Assembly: GCA_015478945.1 (NCBI GenBank)
Contig: JABUQX010124370.1
Span: 22,501-41,296 of the forward strand
Length of the DNA stretch: 18,796 nt
Direction: 5' to 3'
Origin: Trachelipus rathkii
Lineage: Eukaryota; Arthropoda; Malacostraca; Isopoda; Trachelipodidae
Shown here: positions 1-10,540 of the stretch, piece by piece
How positions within the stretch are numbered: position 1 is the stretch's first letter
Layout: the number at the start of each line of letters is the position of its first letter
Translations under genes and position numbers: made by a program
Notes under the pieces: generated by a model
What the model was told of the DNA's origin: nothing
Seen by the model: only the letters and a program-made list of their open reading frames with translations
Databases searched by the model: none

Positions 1-400
1 ATTATTATTTTTATTCTCTATTTTTATTTTTATTATTAATTATTATTATTATTATTTTTATAATTAATAATTATAATTATTATTATTATTATTAATTATT
101 GATTATTATATTATTATTTATTATTATTATCAATTGGTATGATTATGAATGAATCTTGTGATAAAAATGAATAGTAATATCTAAATATATATTATAAATA
201 CAATATAATAGTAATAATATTACATATTATTATTCATGATTATTATCATTATTTTCATTATGATTATTATAGACAGTAATTATTAATTTATTTTATTATT
301 ATTATTTATTATTATTATATTATTATTAATTATTATTATTATTATTAATTATTATTGATATTATATTATAATTATAATTATATAATTTATAATTCATATC
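1..400. repeat. ATT/ATA-rich microsatellite, left arm of palindrome 1
   Basis: Almost pure A/T sequence of short ATT runs broken by ATA and TTA variants. It is the reverse complement in kind of the AAT tract at 7935-8440 and occupies the matching place at the outer end of the first palindrome. The window begins inside the tract, so its true left edge is not visible. No gene is present. Confidence 0.9.
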
Positions 401-739
401 ATTTGGGGTCGTTACTAAGTCCGTAACTATTTTCGACTTTTTACTTTTGCCCCATTAAATATAACGATTATAGTCGATATATATTAAAAATATATTTATA
501 TTCAAATTTCAATTATTAAAAAGATGCTAATTTCATAAAACTAGTGTATCCCTGCGAATATTCATAGTGGAGGTACATCGTCATTGAAGAAGATTTTATT
601 TATAATGAAGAAGTAAATCTCCAACCTCATCTCGATACATAAAAGAGAAAAATAACTTATTCAATATTTACTTGGTGTGATGTAAAAAGTAAAATTGACT
701 TTTAGTTTTTTTTTATTTGTCAATTATGTATATAATGAT

Positions 740-830
740 AAAATTCTCCTCTCTCTCTCTCTCCTACTATCTCTCTTCTCTCTCTTCTCTCTCTCCTGTC
801 GTCTCATCCTCTCGTCGTCTCTACCGCGAC
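740..830. repeat. CT-rich microsatellite, left-arm copy
   Basis: A run of CT and TCTC repeats with interruptions, pyrimidine-rich on the plus strand. The matching GA tract is at 7505-7605 in the other arm, in reverse complement. The short open frames crossing it (Ser/Leu-rich) are products of the repeat and not genes. Confidence 0.85.
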
Positions 831-1107
831 CAGACAAGCCACATTCTCTCTTCTCGTCTTCGGTATCGCCATCACATCCATTGGTGGGCCTTTGCTACCT
901 TTTATCTCCTTAAAAAGGATGTTACAATAAAAAGATCATGATACTTCCGAAAAATTCGCGAACATTTTTTAAACTACGCGTGGAGACCCTGCAGTGTTAC
1001 AGTGTTAGAGATAAAACTCCAATAGGAAGGAAGCGCAAGAGTTGTGCAAGAAAAATTGGTTTTTTTTTATCATGCTGATGCTCCAGAAAATATGTTAATT
1101 ATTTTTT

Positions 1108-1253
1108 TTTTTTTTTTTTTTTTTATGGGACTGTTGCGGCCGATCTCTTGCGTTGGGAGTCAGAAGGAGGACGAAATCGCCGGCCCCGTCGTTGCCGTGC
1201 ACCCTGAGGCGCGAGAGACCAGTCACCGGTTGTCGTTCCAATCTTTGCGTTAG
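1108..1253 (-). mobile_element. GC-rich retroposon 3' end with poly(A), left-arm copy
   Basis: On the minus strand a GC-rich block of about 130 bases ends in TCCCAT followed by a long A run, seen as poly(T) near 1108-1124 on the plus strand. In this AT-rich window the abrupt GC-rich body joined to poly(A) looks like the 3' end of a SINE or a 5'-truncated non-LTR retrotransposon. The family is not recognised, no reverse transcriptase motif is visible, and no target-site duplication could be fixed by eye. The same block lies at 7195-7313 in the other arm of the palindrome, so the two are probably one insertion read twice. Confidence 0.45.
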
Positions 1254-1440
1254 TTTAATCTTGGGTATTCCCTTTAGTTAATAAAAAAAAAACTGTCTTT
1301 GGCAACTCTGACGCTCTCCTATTGCTTTGAAATAATAAAAAAAAAAAAAATTGATTATTGGAAAAAATATTGATATTTAATATAATACGGTTAACCATTT
1401 CTTTTAAAGGACAAGTTTCCCTCCAATGAATTTCCATGAA

Positions 1441-1860
1441 CTTAATTATATATTATATTATATATATAGGCTATGTGTATATAAGTATGTATATATATAA
1501 ATATATATAGTATATATAATATATAATATATATATATTAGATTATAGTATTTATTATATATATAGTTATTATATATATTAGTTTATTATATATATAGTAT
1601 AGTGATTTTTTTATTTATAACTATATATTATATTGATTATTATATATATTCTTCGTATGTATATTAGTATTCTAATATTTATAATAATTTTATATAATCA
1701 TGATATAATATATATTTATATATATGATTATTGAGATATTTAATATATATTATAATAAAATATTATAATATTTATAGATATATACGTATAGTATATATCT
1801 GCTATTATATATATATATTTAGTTATAAAATATTAATCTGTATTTATAGTTATATATATT
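1441..1860. repeat. TA-rich array
   Basis: About 420 bases of TA/ATAT repeats with irregular T, A and G insertions. It corresponds in position and length to 6600-7000 in the opposite arm. Nothing else is visible in it. Confidence 0.85.
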
Positions 1861-1947
1861 ATTTTTAAGTTTTTACTAAATAATTATTTATTTATGACCA
1901 ATTAAGATTTTTAAATTTTTTTTTTAAACTTTATTCTTTAATCACGG

Positions 1948-2300
1948 TTAAAGGCGTCTTCGATTTTTTGGGCACTTTTTGCTAAAGTTTTGGCTGATTT
2001 TCTCAATTTTCGTGCACCCCTAGCTACAAAATCGTAAAAGAAAAAAAAAAAAATGCTTACATCAAACGTAAGGATTTCTTGGTAATTCTGTAATGGTTTG
2101 CCTATTATTTTTTATCAATATCTCAGACATTTTATTCTATAATTATTACAGTCAGGAATTAGTGTACATTTTTTTTTTAAAAACGTTTGTTTTTTTCTGA
2201 GCGTTTTTTTGTACGATTTTGCGGTTTGACAAAGAAACGAACAAAATTTTTAGCATTTCGTTAGCAAAAAAGTGCAAACAATCGTAATGACGCCATTTAA
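1948..2300 (+). mobile_element. Fold-back MITE, left-arm copy
   Basis: A non-autonomous element begins after TTAA at 1948-1951 with AAGGCGTCTTCGATTTT and ends with GACGCCATTTAA. Its two halves are inverted copies of each other: the terminal part, then an AAAATCGTAAAA stretch, then an AAACGTAAG stretch recur in reverse order. It has no coding capacity. The TTAA or TA at both edges is a candidate target duplication, so a TA-inserting (Tc1/mariner-type) or TTAA-inserting origin are both possible. This copy carries more insertions than the one at 6239-6541. Both occupy the same place in the palindrome, so they are probably one genomic element. Confidence 0.75.
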
Positions 2301-2335
2301 GACCTTATTTTAACGTGGTATAAAATTTTATTCTC

Positions 2336-2590
2336 TGATATTATATATCATTAACATAATATATTATATCATATATATATGATTTTTATATATATATATA
2401 TTATGATATTATTTAATTTACTATATATATTTTATATATTATATATTATATTATATATATATATATATATATAATATTAATTATTATTATGTTATATATA
2501 TATATTATTATGTATATAGTTATACTTATATATAATATATATAATATAATATATATATATATTATATTATAGCGTTTATTAGTGTGTATA
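2336..2590. repeat. TA-rich array
   Basis: About 250 bases of TA/ATAT repeats with minor interruptions, matching 5970-6200 in the other arm. No other signal is seen. Confidence 0.85.
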
Positions 2591-2599
2591 GTATATGAA

Positions 2600-3900
2600 A
2601 AGCAAAAAGACATTAAAAGCTTATCTTTAAGAGCAGCTACCTTTAATATATGAGAGATGGTAAATTTAGAAATCCATATTTTGAAATGATGTTTTTATTT
2701 AATTCAACTCGAGTAGATATATTTAATATAAAAGTTTTGAAGTAATAAAAGTCCTTCTGTTGAGATACTCCTCTTCCGTCAGTTGCGGGAATTAGGTAGT
2801 TATTCCAGCCCTTTTTCCAGCTGCGTTTTCCCACAATTGTCCTCCTCTGGACTCTTCACGTTTAGTGCGAAATTTGGTGATCGAAACCAAAAGTCGCAGC
2901 CTTTTCCTTGAAGTTTTTCGCTCTTGCCGGGATGATTTCTGGAGAGAGTATCTTGAAAGTTGAAGATTTTCTTTTGTTTCTTAATATATTTGATCTGACC
3001 TTTAATCTGCCTGAGAGAGGAACATTATTCCAGGGTTTTATATATCATGTCACTTCGATTTTATTCCTATAATTTTATTCGCCAAATTCTTAGGATCACT
3101 AGAACTCGTACAATTAATAATTTTTTTTTTACCCAATAAAAGTTTATTAATGGAGTATCTACATTACTTTTGTCCTGCGCATAGAATCTCATCGGAGTGA
3201 GAAAAATGTAATGTTTATAGAGTATATGTAATATAATAGATATAGAAATTACCTCTTACGATCTTCAATTGTATACATATATTGTATTGGCATTTGAAAT
3301 AATGCAGCACAAAAACACTATAAAACATTTTACAATAGGGTTAAATAAATTATACGTTCAAGAAATGTTGAGGGTACCAGTACTTGCGTATGCGAACATA
3401 TTTAATTATGTCCGAAGAGCTATATATACATTTCATATTAATTATTTGATAGGCTAAATATTATAGTATAATTGTCATGAATTATGTAAATAATTCTTCA
3501 GTATACGTTAGCATAACTGTTTTAAATAATTCCTAAGATACTAATATCAGTATATACAATTTTGAAATACAAAAAAATAATAAATATCTAATGTTATATT
3601 ATTTACGAAAGATTAAAGGTGCAGTTTTAAACCTACGAAGCATTTATTTCGTTATCTTTAGTCCCGTTATCAGAAAACCTAATGAAATCGATAACATTTA
3701 AATGCATTAAAAGTATCAAAAATTGTTTAATACAAATACATAATTATTGATAGAAAACAATTGAATTATTCACAAGTTTAAATTAGGCCCACATTGATTC
3801 GAACCGTTAAATTCTCAAGGAAAGGTCCATGCATAAGACGTACTTTCTAGCGTTATACATGATTTGACCTAATTGCGCACGTAGTTTTCAAGTTGTAGTT
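2600..3900. other. Non-coding stretch of palindrome 1, left arm
   Basis: Ordinary A/T-rich sequence of mixed composition with no recognised gene, RNA or transposon motif. It pairs base for base, with indels, with about 4760-5950. The only open frames are 62-63 codons long and have no equivalent in the other arm, so I take them as chance. Confidence 0.6.
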
Positions 3901-3904
3901 AACG

Positions 3905-4270
3905 TGGGAAACATTGCTTAACGTAAGTAAAGACGAGGTTGCTTATTTAGGTTATTTCCTTTATTTTGAAAAAATTTCTTTCTCTTCATTCAAGCCCAAA
4001 GGGCGACTTAATAGAAATAATTTAAATTCGAAAAAGAGGAGAATGAATGTTGTAAGAGAAATGGAATGGCAATGAATTGTCTGCCCTCATAATCCATAAC
4101 TGGTAAAAATGATTGAATTGAAATCCATACAGTAAAAAGGAAGTTAACATAATGTTTAGAGGCGAAGACTTTCTTGAAATAATTAGTTCGCTTTGATTTT
4201 TTGAAAAAATTTCATTATCATAATCATAAAGGTGTAGAGGTCTACAGAACCATTTTTAGAAAATTCGAAA
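3905..4270 (-). repeat. Tandem duplication of about 200 bp, left-arm reading
   Basis: Two diverged units lie in the same direction in this stretch. In the first, a purine-rich segment near 4040-4060 follows a segment near 3925-3940 containing AGACGAGGTTGC. In the second, the corresponding pieces are at 4235-4272 and near 4160-4180 (AGAGGCGAAGACTTT). They are the reverse complement of the clearer pair at 4465-4595 and 4668-4790. Function unknown; no reading frame is kept. Confidence 0.5.
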
Positions 4271-4274
4271 AGGG

Positions 4275-4457
4275 ATCTCTCTCAACAACAACAAATTACT
4301 TGTTCTTTTTTACTTGTTCTGTTTATTGTTCTTTTACTTTTTATTGATGACTTTTTTTTTATTTTTTTTGTTTTGTTATTTTTTCTTTGTTTTTATTTTT
4401 TTTTTTTTTATTTTTTATTTTGTTTTTATTTTGGGATATAAAAACTATGAGAGAGAT
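4275..4457 (+). other. Unremoved PacBio SMRTbell adapter remnant (sequencing artefact)
   Basis: Bases 4275-4294 read ATCTCTCTCAACAACAACAA, identical over 20 bases to one end of the standard SMRTbell hairpin adapter as I remember it. Bases 4449-4457 read GAGAGAGAT, the other end. The palindrome arms meet exactly at these edges: TTCGAAAAGGG precedes and CCCTTTTTCGAA follows. The adapter is 45 nt, so 16 GGA-rich bases are expected between the two ends. Instead 154 bases of T-rich, low-complexity sequence (4295-4448) stand there, probably poor base calling at the hairpin. This is not genomic DNA and should be masked. The 69-codon Phe/Leu-rich open frame at 4314-4523 is a product of this T-rich filler. 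The adapter identity rests on recall; comparison with the UniVec entry would settle it. Confidence 0.92.
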
Positions 4458-4464
4458 CCCTTTT

Positions 4465-4790
4465 TCGAATTCTTAAATGGTTTCTGTGACCTCTCCCTTT
4501 TATTTATGTGTAAATTTTATTAAATAAGGATGATAAAGATTTCAAAGCAAACTTCGCCTCTACATATGTAACTTACCTTTACTGTATGGATTTCTTTCAT
4601 CATATTTTTAAGTTTTGGATTATTGAGCAGAAATTCATTTTTGAATTCCACTACGATTTGATTCCTTTCGAATTCTAAATTGGTTCTTTGACCTCTCCCT
4701 TTTATGTATGAAAGAAATTTTTCTCATAAAGGAACCGCATTAAACTTTCAGCAACTTCGTCTCTACATTATGTCAAGCAATGTTTCTCTC
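4465..4790 (+). repeat. Tandem duplication, period about 203 bp, right-arm reading
   Basis: Unit 1 (4465-4595) and unit 2 (4668-4790) share TTCGAATTCT, then GACCTCTCCCTTTTAT, then an AACTTCG-CTCTACAT block, in the same order and spacing. The second unit starts 203 bases after the first. The 3' parts of the units are more diverged. No open frame crosses both units. The reverse complement at 3905-4270 shows the same two-unit layout, which supports the duplication being a real feature of the locus rather than noise. Confidence 0.6.
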
Positions 4791-4929
4791 GTAACTACAA
4801 CTTTGAAACTACGTGCGCATTGGTCAAATCATGGATACGTTAGAAACGTCTTATGCTGGACCTTTCCTTGGATTAACGTTCGAATCAATGTGGCCTTATT
4901 TGAACTTGTGAGATAATTCAATTGTTTCA

Positions 4930-5950
4930 GTATTCAATAATTTATATAATTTTTTTAAGAGTGATGTACTTTTAAGGATTAAAATGTTTGTATGCTTTGT
5001 TTTATATCTAACGGGATTTATAAACCAATAATTGAATGCTTGTGTTAAATGCACCTTTTTTATTTTTCTGTATATATAACATCGTTATTTTTATTTTTAT
5101 GTATGTGAAAGATATTTGTATATAGTTTAGATCTTTGGAATGTAAGCCAGTTATGCCTCGTATTTGAATATTTTACAATTTCATGTATAACTATTTTATA
5201 TACAAAACGTTTATATGCCTACTTATGTCTTCGGACATAATTTAGATATGCTTGTTTGCATTTGAGAGTACTTTAACTTTATGTTTTCATTTTTATTTAT
5301 TATTTACCCCATTGAAATGTTTTAATATGTTTTGTGCGGCATTTCCAAATGTCCACAAAATATGAGTAACATTCGATGAAGTTTTTAATTTTTAATATCT
5401 TTATAATAATTGTTACAACATACTTTCCCTCACTCCCCGTGTTTATGCGCAGGAAGTAATGTAAGTACTCCATTTATAACTTTTGTAAAAAATTTTTAAT
5501 TTATGTTCGTTACTTATGCTAAGATTGCGCGAGCAAAAATGTTTAGCATAGTCGAAGTGAAATGATATATAAACCCGGCTTGTTAAGATACTCTTCAGTC
5601 AGGATAACAGTTGGAGAGAATTAATAAGATCAAAAGAAAATCTCACTCACCGATACTCTCTCCAGAAATCATCCCGGCAAGAGCGATAAACTTCAAGGGA
5701 AAGGCTGCGACTTGAATTTCGATTACAAATTTTCGCACTAAACGAGAGTCAGAGGCAATTGTGGAAAACGCGCTGGAAAAGGCTGTGACTACCATTCGCC
5801 TACGAAGAGAGAGTATCTCAACAGAAGGACTTTTATTACTTCAAACTTTTTATTAAATATATCTACTTATGTGAATAAAAACCTCATTTCAAATATGGAT
5901 TGTCTAATTTACCATCCTCTTATATAAGGTTTGCTTGCTCTTAAAGGAAG
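4930..5950. other. Non-coding stretch of palindrome 1, right arm
   Basis: Mixed A/T-rich sequence with no recognised gene. It is the second-strand reading of about 2600-3760. Weakly conserved landmarks shared by the two readings include a TCCCGTTA stretch, a GCATAACTG stretch and the CATCCCGGCAAGAGCG stretch near 5670-5686. These confirm collinearity but do not suggest a function. Confidence 0.6.
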
Positions 5951-5969
5951 CCACCAATTAGCAAGTAAT

Positions 5970-6215
5970 AGCCCTATATTATATATAATATACTATATAT
6001 ATATATATAGTAGTATTTATTATTTATATATATAATATATTATTATATATATATATAATATATATACTATTATATTATATATACTATTAATATATATTAA
6101 TATATATTATAGATACTATATGATATATATATATACTATATATATATAGTTTATATATATATTTTATAATTATATATTATATATGTATATATATTGTAAA
6201 TTGTATATATCAGAG
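5970..6215. repeat. TA-rich array
   Basis: TA/ATAT repeats with interruptions, the counterpart of 2336-2590 in the opposite arm. No other content. Confidence 0.85.
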
Positions 6216-6238
6216 ATAGAATTTTATCGTAATAAGTC

Positions 6239-6541
6239 TTAAGGCGTCTTCGATTTTGCACTTTTGCTAACGAAATGCTAAAATTTTGTTTACGTAAATC
6301 TTCAACCCTACCGCAAAATCGTAAAAAAAGGCTCACCAAACGTAAAGTAAAAAATGTCCCTAATTCTGTGTAAATATAGAATTAAATTCTGTATTAAATA
6401 CGCAACCAATACAGAATTTAGGAAATCCCTTACGTTTGATAAGCATTTTTTTTACGATTTTTGTGCTAGGTTTGGATAACGTACGAACAAAAATTCATTA
6501 GCATTTCGTTAGCAAAAGTGCAAAATCGAAGACGCCTTTAA
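6239..6541 (+). mobile_element. Fold-back MITE, right-arm copy (cleaner reading)
   Basis: About 300 bases bounded by TTAA on both sides. The left terminus GGCGTCTTCGATTTTGCAC is the exact reverse complement of GTGCAAAATCGAAGACGCC near 6518-6536. The match continues inward through CTTTTGCTAACGAAATGCTAA, an AAATCGTAAAAAAA stretch and a CAAACGTAA stretch, so nearly the whole element is one stem with a short A/T-rich centre near 6385. It carries no transposase. The TA/TTAA edges suggest Tc1/mariner or TTAA-type mobilisation, but the superfamily cannot be fixed by eye. Confidence 0.82.
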
Positions 6542-6599
6542 TTGACTAAATAAAGTTTAAAAAAATTTAAAAATCATTAATATTGTAGCTAAATAAAAT

Positions 6600-7000
6600 G
6601 TATTTAGTAAAATTAATGAATATATATATATATTATATATATATATATACTATATATATAATATATATACTATATTATATATATATATATATTATATATT
6701 AACTAATTATTGTATATTATATATATATATATATATATAGTATATACTATTATATATATATTATATATATATACTGCTAGTTTTCAAACAGTATATATAA
6801 TTATATAAGTATATATATATATATTATTATTATATATAATATATATATATATAATTATATATAATATTTATATAAGTATATATATTTATAATATTATTAT
6901 ATTAATCTATATTATATATATTACTATATATATAATAGTGATATATATTGATATATATATATTATTAATATTATTATATTAGTTTATAATGATATTATTT
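6600..7000. repeat. TA-rich array
   Basis: About 400 bases of TA/ATAT repeats with irregular insertions, matching 1441-1860 in the left arm. No other content. Confidence 0.85.
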
Positions 7001-7194
7001 ATTAGAAGTTATGTAGGTAATAGTATTGGTAGTTGGGAATTGGTCCCTTTAAGAAGATGTTAAACCTGTAAAATATATTGAACGAAACGAGCATAATCAA
7101 TTTTTTTTTAATTTATTTTCAAGCTTAAATGCTCCTTACAGATTTCAAAAGATCAGTTTTTTTTTTAACTAAGGAATACCCAAGATTTTAAAAC

Positions 7195-7313
7195 GGCAAA
7201 GATGAGAATATCGAGTGACTGTCTCTCGGCCTCAGGGGGCAACGACGGGGGGGATTTCGTCCCCTTCTGTCCACCGTCGGCTCCGAGTCCCATAAAAAAA
7301 AAAAAAAAAAAAA
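7195..7313 (+). mobile_element. GC-rich retroposon 3' end with poly(A), right-arm copy
   Basis: A GC-rich segment of about 100 bases (CTCTCGGCCTCAGGG, a CAACGACGGGG stretch, GTCGGCTCCGAGTCCC) ends in ATAAAA and about 18 further A residues near 7294-7313. The pattern is that of a retroposed 3' end: SINE or truncated LINE. The overlapping open frames at 7165-7452 and 7202-7477 run through the poly(A) and have no equivalent at 1108-1253, so they are not genes. The family is not recognised. Confidence 0.5.
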
Positions 7314-7504
7314 TTAAACATATTTCTGGGAGTTTGATAAAAAAAACAACATTTTTGCAACCCTTGCGCGTCTTCTTATTTGAGTTTTTTATTATACACC
7401 ATGACACTTGCAGGGTTCCCACGCGTAGTGTTCGGCGATTTTTCGATATCATGTCTTTTTATGTAACATCCTTTTAAAGGAGTAGCGCCGTAAATTGTAT
7501 ATAT

Positions 7505-7605
7505 CATAGAGAGAGAGAAGAGAAGAGAGGAGAGAAATGAGAGAATGAGAGAGAGGTGTATTGAGAGAGAGAAGAGAGAGAAGAGAGAAGAGAGAGAGAG
7601 GAATT
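7505..7605. repeat. GA-rich microsatellite
   Basis: A run of GA, GAGA and AAGAGA repeats about 100 bases long, the reverse-complement reading of the CT tract at 740-830. The length differs slightly between readings, as expected for slippage or raw-read error. Confidence 0.88.
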
Positions 7606-7759
7606 TATTTTTTTTGTTTTTTATTATTTTATCGTAATAATTCCAGGTATTTGTTAATAACTCTTTGTATTTTTATTGAGCTCCTTCACACCAAGTAAAT
7701 ATTGAATAAGTTATTTTCTCTTTTATTATCGGGTAAATTTTACTTCTTCATTATTAATA

Positions 7760-7934
7760 AAATTTCTCCAAAGAACGTAAGAAAAAATTACCATGACCCG
7801 AATATTCGATGGATATAAATGTTAATTAAATTAATTTTTTTATATGATTGAATATAATTTTTTTAATATATATCGATATATCGTTATTTTATGGGCAAAA
7901 TAAAAGTCGAAAATAGTACGGACTTAGTACGAAT

Positions 7935-7935
<1 letters not shown>
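7760..7935 (-). repeat. Microsatellite-linked repeat, right-arm reading
   Basis: This stretch borders the AAT array. On the minus strand it holds, in order, GTACTAAGTCCGTACTATTT, CGATATATCGATATATATTA and ACATTTATATCCATCGAAT. The same order occurs on the plus strand at 400-570, and in a diverged form at 17520-17700, each time next to an ATT array. It looks like an interspersed repeat that travels with, or has seeded, an ATT microsatellite. No coding content. Confidence 0.5.
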
Positions 7936-8439
<504 letters not shown>

Positions 8440-8440
<1 letters not shown>

Positions 8441-8720
8441 TTATATATATATTTTATAATATATATTATATATATACCTATATATATATATTAATATATT
8501 ATATATATAATATAGATAATATTATATAGTATATATATAATATATACTTTATAAAGTACTATTAAGATTAATTATATCTTTAATTATTATTAATTAATTA
8601 TTATTGATTATAATATATAATCAAAATCATAATGAATAATAATAATAATTATATTAATAGATAATAATAATTTATAAATAATAATAAGTGATATAATAAA
8701 TAATAATATTAACTATTATA
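8440..8720. repeat. TA- and AAT-rich low-complexity sequence
   Basis: TA repeats followed by broken AAT/ATT repeats, with no gene or RNA signal. Its counterpart in the first palindrome, if any, would lie upstream of the window. Confidence 0.75.
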
Positions 8721-9035
8721 TTAATACCAACAAGAGGAACTCTTCTCTGAACATTGACTTTATCTTTTATTAATAAAGAAACGTAGGCCTTAAAAGAGTT
8801 TTTTAAATAAAGTTTTTTTGTTTCCTTAGATAAGCTTTTAAGGCTTTTTCGTTTAAATAAAAAATAAATTGGAGTAATTCCATTATGCACTATTTTAATA
8901 TTTTATTTATATAGAGATAAGATATCATTTAAAGTAATGTAAGAAAAATAAGTATTTAATAACGGCATAAGCAATTGGCACTCAAAGATAAACACTGAAT
9001 GCTGCCATCCTTTTGTACGTAAGAGAAACTTGTTC
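8720..9035. other. Non-coding stretch, possible weak outer part of palindrome 2
   Basis: Mixed A/T-rich sequence. A short piece near 8828-8850 (AGGC, then TTTTCGTTTAAATAAA) resembles the reverse complement of 13935-13960, and other similarities are faint, so the second fold-back may extend this far. The 72-codon Lys-rich open frame on the minus strand (8672-8890) starts in ordinary sequence and ends in AT repeat; no family is recognised, and I take it as chance. Confidence 0.4.
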
Positions 9036-9175
9036 GTATATATATATATATATATATATTAGTATATATATTATATTATAAGTATAGTATATTATTTAGG
9101 TATAGTATTTATATATTATTGTAGTATAATATATAATATCATATATAATATATATATACTATATAGTATAAACGT
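9035..9175. repeat. TA-rich array
   Basis: About 140 bases of TA/ATAT repeats with insertions. There is no tract at the matching place in the other arm of palindrome 2. Confidence 0.85.
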
Positions 9176-9534
9176 GTTACGATGTTTCTTTTTTACGTCT
9201 GGCAGGACGGGTATGTTTTGCTGGCCTGACCATTTTATAAAAACTATATGGAGAAGATTAAATTCTTACGTACGCCGATAACAAAGAAATTCACTTTTAG
9301 GAATAGGGTAGGAGCGAAAATTTCCAATTTAATTTAATTATTATAACCGTTATAACTAAAGTAGTTGTTTTTTTTAAAAAAAATTTTTTATAATTAGTTT
9401 TTTTTTTTTCCCTTTCATATAAACATTTTAATAATTTATTAATTCTTACAATTTAATTTGTTTAATTAAAAAGAGCTCAGAAATAATTGAGGTAGGAGCT
9501 TACCTACCTTAACCTACCCTATGTATTACGCCCT

Positions 9535-9607
9535 AGATATATTATATCATGTTATATATAATTACTATTATATAGTATATAGTATATAGTATATATATAT
9601 AGTACGT

Positions 9608-9639
<32 letters not shown>

Positions 9640-9680
9640 AGCTATATATATTATATATATTATGTATATATAACTATACA
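9535..9680. repeat. TA-rich array
   Basis: TA/ATAT repeats of about 145 bases between unique segments in the left arm of palindrome 2. The sequence between it and the next array (9680-9815) has no recognised content and no clear counterpart in the other arm. Confidence 0.8.
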
Positions 9681-9814
9681 ATTTCTGTTCTACAAATTAT
9701 TTTCTATTTTAATAAATACAGTAGTTACCCAAAAATTTAAATATCATATAAACCTAATACAATAAACCAAACATTTTTTTTAAAACTATTTTGAAAAGGG
9801 TTTTGATTAAATTT

Positions 9815-10540
9815 TGTATATATATATATATATATAGTATATTATATTTTATATAATAGTATTTATTCTCATATATAGTACTATTATAGTAATATTATAT
9901 ATATTAGTATATATATATATATATATAGTTTATATATATATATATATACTTATAGTTATATATATATATAATAGAGTAGTGAATGTTATATTATATTCCT
10001 TATATATCTTTACAGTATTATAAATTATTATAATAGATTAGATAATTATTCCATATGTACCTTATAATGATTAATTTCGTTATTTAATATAGTATATATT
10101 AGTATATATATTATATACTTACTATATATCTTTATATATAGCTATATTATAGTATAAGTAGGTATTATAGTATTGTATATATATTATATAATATATATAA
10201 TATATTATTATATATATATTGACTAGTATTATACCTATAAGTATTTATTATATATATATAGTTAGTATGTATATATATATATATAGTATATAATAATATT
10301 TTATATATATTATTTTTATAAAATTTATATGATAATATAATTTATGATATATATATATATATTATATATATTATATATGTATATATATATATATTATATA
10401 TATATATTATTATACCTCTATATATAAGTAGTATATATATTATACTAGTGATATATATATAGTAGTATATATAATTTATAATATATATATGATATTAGTA
10501 TTAGTATATATATATGTATTATATATATATATCTATCTGG
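9815..10540. repeat. Long TA-rich array, about 725 bp
   Basis: The longest TA array of the window, with frequent single G, C, T or A insertions. At the matching place in the right arm the array is only about 340 bases (12950-13290). It contains no gene. Confidence 0.85.

Larger units (their letters stand above)
1..4274 (+). repeat. Left arm of giant palindrome 1
   Basis: This arm pairs in reverse complement, in unbroken order, with 4458-about 8440. Pairs read by eye include 411-451 with 7897-7935, 590-680 with 7680-7770, 1120-1290 with 7160-7310, 1948-2300 with 6239-6541, 2640-2960 with 5640-5940, 3130-3200 with 5430-5490, 3300-3350 with 5290-5340, and 3760-3930 with 4760-4930. The arms differ mostly by single-base insertions, deletions and homopolymer length, as in two raw single-molecule reads. 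The arm ends exactly where an adapter-like sequence starts at 4275. It is probably one genomic locus whose other strand was read next, not a duplication. Apart from the repeats listed separately, no gene was recognised; the short open frames are not shared by the other arm. Confidence 0.93.

Noticed and set aside
4314..4523. 69-codon Phe/Leu-rich frame resembling a membrane peptide
   Set aside because: It begins in the T-rich filler of the adapter remnant and runs through the adapter end into the arm.
7165..7477. Overlapping frames of 91 and 95 codons on opposite strands
   Set aside because: Both run through a poly(A)/poly(T) tail and the GC-rich retroposon block; the inverted copy at 1044-1253 gives a different product.
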